Origin: Schleiferiaceae bacterium
GTDB taxonomy: Bacteria; Bacteroidota; Bacteroidia; Flavobacteriales; Schleiferiaceae
Direction: 5' to 3'
DNA length: 11,077 nt
NCBI GenBank assembly: GCA_025210575.1
Contig: JAOARK010000369.1
Location: forward strand, 1 to 11,077
Below are positions 6,583 to 11,077 of this stretch, piece by piece. The stretch's first letter is position 1. Each line of letters begins with the position of its first letter. The position numbers were made by a program, and so were the translations under genes. Under the pieces are notes generated by a model. That model was not told the origin of the DNA. It saw only the letters and a program-made list of their open reading frames with translations, and made no database searches.

Positions 6583-7743
6583 TTAGTTGATTGGTAATCT
6601 CGCGAACCAAAGTTCTTTTCCTTTCTTATCCTCGCCCATAAAATTGATAGAACCTGTGCTGGTATATTCCAAGAAGTTCAAAACAAATGGATGGCAATAG
6701 AAGTCGCCTTCTCCTGCTTCTAGATAGCCCTCAAACTCACCAGAAGACATGTTTAATTTTCCAACTTTTGGCATCACTAATGGTTTGTTAATCACTAGAT
6801 CTCCTTCTTTAACCGGCTGTTCTCCTACCACATCAAAATAAATCCAGTAGGCATATTTCTTGTCTTCGCTAAAGCGGAACATTTGTTCATCTAAAGTGAG
6901 TGTAGCATACTTTTTATTCATGGCATATTGCGCCTTTAAAGTACCCTGCTTGTCGAAATGAAAGATGTTGATGTCTTGGTACTTCCCATCTTTAGGATTG
7001 TATTGTTGGCCTGTTACGAAAAGGTCACCATTGGGAGCATAGAACATCTTGTTTGCCTTAAACTTCTTGCCTTTATAGGCCGTTCCTTTTTTTCCGTCTG
7101 GGGCATTCTTCATTTTCTCTTCAAATTCGTCTATGTGGGTTACACTAATGAATTCTGATTGACCATCTCTAAAGGAGCCTACTTGAAAATTCTTGAATTT
7201 CTTATCTGCATACAACATCCGGTTCTGGAAATAGTCTTTGGTGTTTTCGTTGCTTGGACCAAACATAACCAGACGCCCTTCTTTGCTTTTATAGATCTGG
7301 TCAATGCGCCATATACTATTTGGTGAATTAAAGGTGAACTTTTCTACTACTTTGGCTGTGGGTGAGACTCTAACAAGGGTATATTTTGTGGCATCGGATG
7401 CATGAACTTTTGGACCTGTATTGTTTTTGGCTTTAAATGGTGCAAATACCAGAACCCAATCCATTCCGTATTCATTATCTCCATAAACATGATATTCCTG
7501 AACTAATTCATGTGGGTGATCAAAAGTGATTTTATCACCGCCTAATTTTTCGAGCTTGATGTTGTACTTCATCACCTCAAAATTCTTTTGATGCGAATAT
7601 GGGTCTTTGGTAGCTGCTTGCTTCTCTCCACCCAAGATCATGGCTGTTCCTTCACGATCAAAATCTACATGGGCGTAGTAATGGTATTTCTTATCGTTCT
7701 CTGATTTTATCTTCAGCTTACCCTCTACCTTCGTGTTGATGAC
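6583..7743 (-). CDS. C-terminal fragment (386 codons) of the interrupted secreted protein
   Basis: This is the same frame as the fragment above, directly after the TAA. The first in-frame ATG that could restart translation is at 7639-7641 (MILGGEKQA), giving 352 residues. Such a product has no signal peptide and begins in the middle of a YYAHVDFDREGTAMILGG strand pair, so it would be stranded in the cytoplasm and probably misfolded. Segments such as APNGDLFVTGQQYNPKDGKY, INIFHFDKQGTLKAQY and KKYAYWIYFD suggest a blade-like beta structure that reports on fields. It ends ELWFARLPIN. No catalytic motif was seen. Confidence 0.6.
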   Translation of the reverse strand, partial: VINTKVEGKLKIKSENDKKYHYYAHVDFDREGTAMILGGEKQAATKDPYSHQKNFEVMKYNIKLEKLGGDKITFDHPHELVQEYHVYGDNEYGMDWVLVFAPFKAKNNTGPKVHASDATKYTLVRVSPTAKVVEKFTFNSPNSIWRIDQIYKSKEGRLVMFGPSNENTKDYFQNRMLYADKKFKNFQVGSFRDGQSEFISVTHIDEFEEKMKNAPDGKKGTAYKGKKFKANKMFYAPNGDLFVTGQQYNPKDGKYQDINIFHFDKQGTLKAQYAMNKKYATLTLDEQMFRFSEDKKYAYWIYFDVVGEQPVKEGDLVINKPLVMPKVGKLNMSSGEFEGYLEAGEGDFYCHPFVLNFLEYTSTGSINFMGEDKKGKELWFARLPIN

Positions 7744-8157
7744 TTATCCCAGTTGCCACCAGCTCCATCGGTATTTTGTAACCTTTTTCTTGAGTACGGT
7801 AGCATACATCATTGTAGGCTCAACATGTAAACCTTCTATTTCAAAATAGTCACCTTCATACTTTTTAGGTTGCTTTTCTTTAGGCACCTTCTCGTATTCA
7901 TACGTTTCAAGCTCATCGCCTTTTAGGTTAAAATCAAGATCGAATGTGTAGGTGTGAAAAGTGACATTCTTTTTTCCATCGTTTATTCTGTAAACCACAT
8001 ATATCTCGCCTGCATCATCATTCGCATCAATGGTTTGGATGTACCCTTTTTTGTCGTCTTTAGAAACAGGGTGTGTTTTTTGGAGTGCTATCTCTTGCGC
8101 AAAAACTGAAGAAATTGAAAAAAACAAGAGCAATAAAAACACTGAAATTCGTGTCAT
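7744..8157 (-). CDS. N-terminal fragment (137 aa) of the interrupted secreted protein
   Basis: This is the part translated before the TAA. It has a Sec signal peptide (1-20) and a mature segment of only 117 residues with strand-turn repeats such as EIYVVYRINDGKKNVTFHTY. It ends abruptly at YRWSWWQLG, inside what looks like a beta strand. It is unlikely to fold as an independent domain, and its end does not coincide with a linker. No Shine-Dalgarno is evident before the ATG at 8155-8157. Confidence 0.65.
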   Translation of the reverse strand: MTRISVFLLLLFFSISSVFAQEIALQKTHPVSKDDKKGYIQTIDANDDAGEIYVVYRINDGKKNVTFHTYTFDLDFNLKGDELETYEYEKVPKEKQPKKYEGDYFEIEGLHVEPTMMYATVLKKKVTKYRWSWWQLG

Positions 8158-8279
8158 GGCAGTTCTGATTTTAAGTTATACTCAAAATTGAGAATTGCTC
8201 ATTTTAAACACTATACGCAAGGTTTCGTATTTAACCTACTACGTATTTTAGAATTTAAGAGAGAAGAAACATGCGTTGA

Positions 8280-9275
8280 TTATTCAAAATATTCCATAAC
8301 ACGAACCCTGGCAGATTTCATTTCCTCTTGTAAAAAAACCGTTCTCATCGTCCAGTTTCCCTTTTCATCATAGTCATAAGAATAACTGGCTTGCTTGACT
8401 CCATCAACATTGTATTGATTGCGCTCAACTAGCAGATTTTCTTCATCGTAAACGTACTCCCACCGATCCTTAAAAGCATCCGCTTCTGTGAATTTTGATT
8501 CTTCTATGACATTACCCAACTCATCGTATTTATACCTAGACCTCCACTCAAAATTCCCATAACCTATTCTCGTCCGCTCTTGCTCTCTGCCTTTTTTATC
8601 ATAGGTATGGGTCCATTTTCTCATTTCTTTTCCGTTGACTTTAGAAGATTTCGTAAGAACTCTATCCTTTTTGCCATAGGTATAGTCCCATGTTTTCGTA
8701 CGCCAATTGTTTCCATTTCTATAGGCGTACTCTGCGATCAAGTTTCCCTTTTCATCATATGCTAATGAATCATAGGCACTTGTTTGTTTCATAAGGCTGA
8801 TAAATTGCATCATACCTTGAACATCGTGTTTATTCAATCTTGATGCTGCCGCCTCTTTGTTTATGAAAGTCTCTCTTCTGGTCAATTGATTTTTGCTGTC
8901 GTAGGTAAAAACGATCTTCTTGTTAGGAAGGCTATCTCCGCCATAAATTACTTTCTCGGTCATTAAACCTTCCTCATAAGAGGCTGTCCAGTTTTCTTGT
9001 AAATAGAAATAATCCTTATATAGAGTTTCAGAAATTTGATTTCCTTCCTTGTCAAATCGGTACATAGTTCTATAGGAAGGTATTGCGTCAATCGTTGGAT
9101 TTCCATTGGAGTCTAATTTGGACGATTTCTGAAAATACACTGAGATATCATTCACAATCTTGACATCCTCACCAACAGAAACATCTATCCAAACATCTGG
9201 ATATTGTTGTGCTTGGATTGGAAGATTTGCTACAATTAGAAAAAAGAAAAGAAGCTTTAATGATTTAACCTGCAT
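8280..9275 (-). CDS. Secreted YD/RHS-like repeat protein
   Basis: A 331-residue protein with a Sec signal peptide (MQVKSLKLLFFFLIVANLPI, cleavage after QA at about 22). The mature protein contains eight YD-like repeats: FDKEGNQISETLY (74), YDSKNQLTRRETF (125), YDEKGNLIAEYAY (173), YGKKDRVLTKSS (200), YDKKGREQERTRI (225), YDELGNVIEESKF (250), YDEENLLVERNQY (276) and YDEKGNWTMRTVF (302). The last six are spaced 25-27 residues apart. These beta-strand repeats resemble those forming the spiral shell of RHS/TcC/teneurin proteins. However, the protein is far too short for an RHS cocoon and has no RHS core, DPxG cleavage site or toxin tip. A free-standing periplasmic or secreted beta-sheet protein is likely, function unknown. 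It is divergent from the 9371 gene across 95 bases and is followed after 122 bases by the interrupted gene. Confidence 0.85.
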   Translation of the reverse strand: MQVKSLKLLFFFLIVANLPIQAQQYPDVWIDVSVGEDVKIVNDISVYFQKSSKLDSNGNPTIDAIPSYRTMYRFDKEGNQISETLYKDYFYLQENWTASYEEGLMTEKVIYGGDSLPNKKIVFTYDSKNQLTRRETFINKEAAASRLNKHDVQGMMQFISLMKQTSAYDSLAYDEKGNLIAEYAYRNGNNWRTKTWDYTYGKKDRVLTKSSKVNGKEMRKWTHTYDKKGREQERTRIGYGNFEWRSRYKYDELGNVIEESKFTEADAFKDRWEYVYDEENLLVERNQYNVDGVKQASYSYDYDEKGNWTMRTVFLQEEMKSARVRVMEYFE

Positions 9276-9370
9276 GAGTTTGGTAGGGATTTATTCATCG
9301 GAAATGTAAGCATTAACCCATTCCATTTTCTTTTGCTTCTTATTTTAGAACAATTCTTTAGAATCCCGCT

Positions 9371-9706
9371 ATGAAAATTACCATAACCTCCATTGAATTG
9401 AAATCTTATTGGAAATTTTTTACGCTCTCTGCCACTGCATTTGGTATTGTTAAACAACTAAAAAATGTAGACTATGTAGACTTTAAGAAAAAAGGAATGG
9501 GCAAAAAACATTACACCATGACCCTTTGGAAGAATGAAGAGGACCTTAAAAATTTCGCCCATTCTGGAGCCCATCAAAAAGCCATGAAAAAATCTTCTAA
9601 AATGGCCAGGGAGATAAAGACCTATACCTATGAAGGTGATGCACTGCCAAATTGGAAAGAAGGAATTCGCCTTTTAGTGGAGAATGGAAAATCGTTAAAG
9701 TACTAA
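9371..9706 (+). CDS. Small ABM-like (dimeric alpha/beta barrel) protein
   Basis: A 111-residue cytoplasmic protein. The centre reads HYTMTLWKNEEDLKNFAHSG followed by AHQKAMKKSSKMAREI (about 46-81). The pattern of a beta strand TxTLW, a helix starting ExxLxxFxxSGxH, then AMxxS is typical of small ferredoxin-like proteins related to the antibiotic-biosynthesis-monooxygenase and DUF3291-type families. These dimerise into a barrel and act as cofactor-free oxygenases, haem-degrading enzymes or ligand binders. His67 in the SGAH motif is the most likely functional residue; no specific reaction can be assigned. The stop codon is three bases before the ATG of the membrane protein gene, so the two form an operon. 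No Shine-Dalgarno or convincing promoter was seen in the 95-base divergent gap upstream. Confidence 0.75.
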   Translation: MKITITSIELKSYWKFFTLSATAFGIVKQLKNVDYVDFKKKGMGKKHYTMTLWKNEEDLKNFAHSGAHQKAMKKSSKMAREIKTYTYEGDALPNWKEGIRLLVENGKSLKY

Positions 9707-9709
9707 CAC

Positions 9710-10840
9710 ATGTGGCTATCGTTAATTGGAACTTTGGCTATTTACCTGCTCATTCAACAATTTGTAAAACGAGAGTGGTTACCAATCTTTTGGCGAAATG
9801 GCATTTTATTACTTGCTGGGTTTTTAATTTCTGAAGCCGTAACTAAAGCTGGGGTTGATATTGGCATTAGGTGGTTTGATATTCAAGAAATATCTGGTTC
9901 ATTCTTTTTCCCTTTAATCGTCATCAATAGCCTATTAGAGTTGTTTGAGATTCGAAACCCTACAAGCTTGGGGCAAGCAGCAAAAAGTGTTGGTTTAAAC
10001 ATTGCTTTAGGTCTTATTCTATTACCAGCCATTTTCTTTTTCTCATTTGGTTATCCCGAATTCTACAGCATTAAAACTGCCGCATTAACAGCACTCATTT
10101 TATTGGCCAGCGACAATGGAATGATCACGCCATTTGTCAAAAAAAAGATTCGTCAATTCTTGAGAATAGAAAGTGAATTGCTAACCACTTTGTTGCTCAT
10201 TGGCATATGGATTATTTACAGCTGGGCTGACTGGACAGATAATTTTATGCATACTGATCTATTGCTGGCTGGTTTTTATTTGGCACTGATTTGGCCTTTT
10301 AGCTGGACCCTTTGCAAAACGTATGAATGGTTAAGCCCTAAACTGAGCAAACATTCCATTTGGCTTATGTATGTTTTGTTATATGGAGGTTACCTAATTG
10401 TGGAACACTTTACCATGAATGGCCTTTTGTTTACGGTTGTCATCGCTATAATCGGGAAAAGGTATTTCGGTGGACAGAAACATCGCGTAGTAAAAAAACA
10501 TCATCAAGTTCAAGAAACTATAGGAGGAATAAGCATGGTTTTCTTGGGTATTGCTTTTACACCTAATATTTTTTTCGATCGCTGGTTAATGATCTTGCTC
10601 TGCATTTTCATCTACTCGGGATTCAAGTCCGTTCTGGGTTTAATCATCACCAAAAAGATCTGCAGTGACATTTCGGTAAGAGATTATTTATTAGGCTCTA
10701 TTCATGGTTCGAGTGCCATCGTTCTGGCCATTTCTATCCCACTAAGTTTTACGGGTTGGTATACCGCTCAGGCGATGGTTTTAGGCTTAGTTATTTTTGA
10801 ATATGTGGTTGCCATTCCATTAATGTTAAGAGCTCGCTAG
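9710..10840 (+). CDS. Polytopic membrane protein resembling a CPA-family cation/proton antiporter, with altered motifs
   Basis: A 376-residue inner-membrane protein with about 11-13 hydrophobic segments covering almost its full length and a basic loop at about 250-266 (GKRYFGGQKHRVVKKHHQ). Two regions recall CPA1/NhaP-type Na+(K+)/H+ antiporters: LLASDNGMITPFVKKK (131-146), which lies where the ATDP/SPTD motif would be, then ESELLT (154-159) in place of ESGxND. Near the C-terminus, RDYLLGSIHGSSAIVLA (324-340) parallels the GGLRGAVPIVLA helix. If the alignment is right, the ND carboxylate pair is replaced by Leu-Thr and the conserved Arg by His332, while D135 is kept. It could be a non-transporting or altered-specificity relative. 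Family assignment is by eye and moderate. It is translated three bases after the ABM-like gene, and its TAG stop overlaps the stop of the convergent gene. Confidence 0.75.
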   Translation: MWLSLIGTLAIYLLIQQFVKREWLPIFWRNGILLLAGFLISEAVTKAGVDIGIRWFDIQEISGSFFFPLIVINSLLELFEIRNPTSLGQAAKSVGLNIALGLILLPAIFFFSFGYPEFYSIKTAALTALILLASDNGMITPFVKKKIRQFLRIESELLTTLLLIGIWIIYSWADWTDNFMHTDLLLAGFYLALIWPFSWTLCKTYEWLSPKLSKHSIWLMYVLLYGGYLIVEHFTMNGLLFTVVIAIIGKRYFGGQKHRVVKKHHQVQETIGGISMVFLGIAFTPNIFFDRWLMILLCIFIYSGFKSVLGLIITKKICSDISVRDYLLGSIHGSSAIVLAISIPLSFTGWYTAQAMVLGLVIFEYVVAIPLMLRAR

Positions 10841-11077
10841 TTTCTCTCAGGAGGGTAAAAAGGAATTCTCTCTTCTAGCATTCGCTGGCGAAAAGCTCGG
10901 GTTAATATGCTCTCTATAAGTTTGTCCTCTGGTACAGCTTCAGGTTCGTATCCCGTTTTAAGATCAATGTCGTACCAATGAGCAAAGCGATTCCACCACC
11001 AGGCGTTCCAACCACTTCTATAGTTTTTTATGAGATCGTAAACCGTAATTCCCGTTTCACGATAGATAAGTTTACAC
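10837..11077 (-). CDS. C-terminal part of an unidentified Trp-rich protein (cut by window edge)
   Basis: The minus-strand frame is open from the window edge to the TAG at 10837-10839, giving 79 residues. It begins CKLIYRETGITVYDLIKNYR, continues with SGWNAWWWNRFAHWYDIDL, and ends IPFYPPERN. The Trp/Tyr density, the amphipathic SILTRAFRQRMLEER helix and clean coding style argue for a real gene end rather than a chance frame. The start codon is outside the window. I do not recognise the family; it has no visible membrane segment or metal-binding motif in this part. It converges on the antiporter-like gene with a four-base CTAG stop overlap, which leaves no room for a terminator between them. 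Confidence 0.7.
   Translation of the reverse strand, partial: CKLIYRETGITVYDLIKNYRSGWNAWWWNRFAHWYDIDLKTGYEPEAVPEDKLIESILTRAFRQRMLEERIPFYPPERN

Larger units (their letters stand above)
6583..8157 (-). pseudogene. Secreted protein gene interrupted by one in-frame TAA
   Basis: Positions 8157 down to 6583 are one reading frame of 523 sense codons broken only by a TAA at 7744-7746. The protein opens with a clear signal peptide (MTRISVFLLLLFFSISSVFA, cleavage before QEI). After the stop the same frame continues without another stop as VINTKVEGKLKIKSENDKKY and on through YYAHVDFDREGTAMILGG, then 352 more residues. Both halves alternate short beta-strand-like and Lys/Asp/Gly-rich turn segments in the same style. 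This indicates one exported, probably beta-rich (possibly beta-propeller) protein and a recent nonsense mutation or a base-call error. An automatic call of two genes, the second starting at the ATG at 7639-7641, would hide 34 coding codons. I recognise no named family. A terminator follows at 6544-6564. The start was chosen for the signal peptide. Confidence 0.8.

Noticed and set aside
7744..7746. TAA as programmed stop-codon readthrough or recoding
   Set aside because: TAA is the stop least often used for recoding, no downstream stem or known readthrough context was seen, and TAA is a normal stop for other genes here. A mutation or sequence error is simpler.
8181..8192. CTCAAAATTGAG inverted repeat between the YD-repeat gene and the interrupted gene
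   Set aside because: The arms are 5 bases with a 2-base centre, too small for a hairpin, and no T-run follows. The whole 122-base gap (8158-8279) shows no convincing promoter or terminator.
8280..9275. RHS/polymorphic toxin with immunity gene
   Set aside because: There is no RHS core, DPxG site, variable toxin tip or small immunity gene next to it; only the YD-like repeats match.
9301..9308. Minus-strand TACATTTC, one mismatch from TAnnTTTG, upstream of the YD-repeat gene
   Set aside because: The final G is missing and there is no TTG element at suitable spacing, so it is no better than chance in AT-rich DNA.

Overview
The window most likely comes from the chromosome of a Bacteroidota bacterium, probably of the Flavobacteriales. 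The DNA is AT-rich and start codons mostly lack a clear Shine-Dalgarno sequence. One intergenic region carries a perfect TAnnTTTG -7 element. Many products are exported, with signal peptides ending in Ala-Gln or lipoboxes, and a TPR-CHAT protein is present. No rRNA, tRNA, CRISPR array, insertion sequence or phage gene was seen. The placement is inferred from style, not from a marker gene.

Left block (1-2724): two tightly packed family 2 glycosyltransferase genes run leftward, the second cut by the window edge. They are divided by a 226-base divergent region from a rightward pair: a phytanoyl-CoA-dioxygenase-like Fe(II)/2-oxoglutarate enzyme and a small lipoprotein overlapping it by four bases. 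This looks like the edge of a surface glycan locus.

Middle block (2755-9275): everything reads leftward and every product carries an export signal. In transcription order these are a YD-repeat-like secreted protein, a secreted protein of about 523 residues whose gene is broken by one in-frame TAA, a 953-residue TPR-CHAT caspase-like protein with an intact His/Cys pair, and a lipoprotein with an 11-cysteine C-terminal domain. A strong terminator hairpin separates the broken gene from the CHAT gene and lies only 15 bases before the CHAT start codon. The CHAT gene and the cysteine-rich lipoprotein gene are 57 bases apart and share a terminator at 2726-2748 with the convergent left block. The exported CHAT protein plus Cys-rich lipoprotein is the best candidate for an undescribed functional unit.

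Right block (9371-11077): a rightward two-gene unit encodes a small ABM-like (dimeric alpha/beta barrel) protein and a polytopic membrane protein that resembles a CPA-family cation/proton antiporter but lacks key motif residues. Its stop codon overlaps the stop of a convergent Trp-rich partial gene through a shared CTAG.
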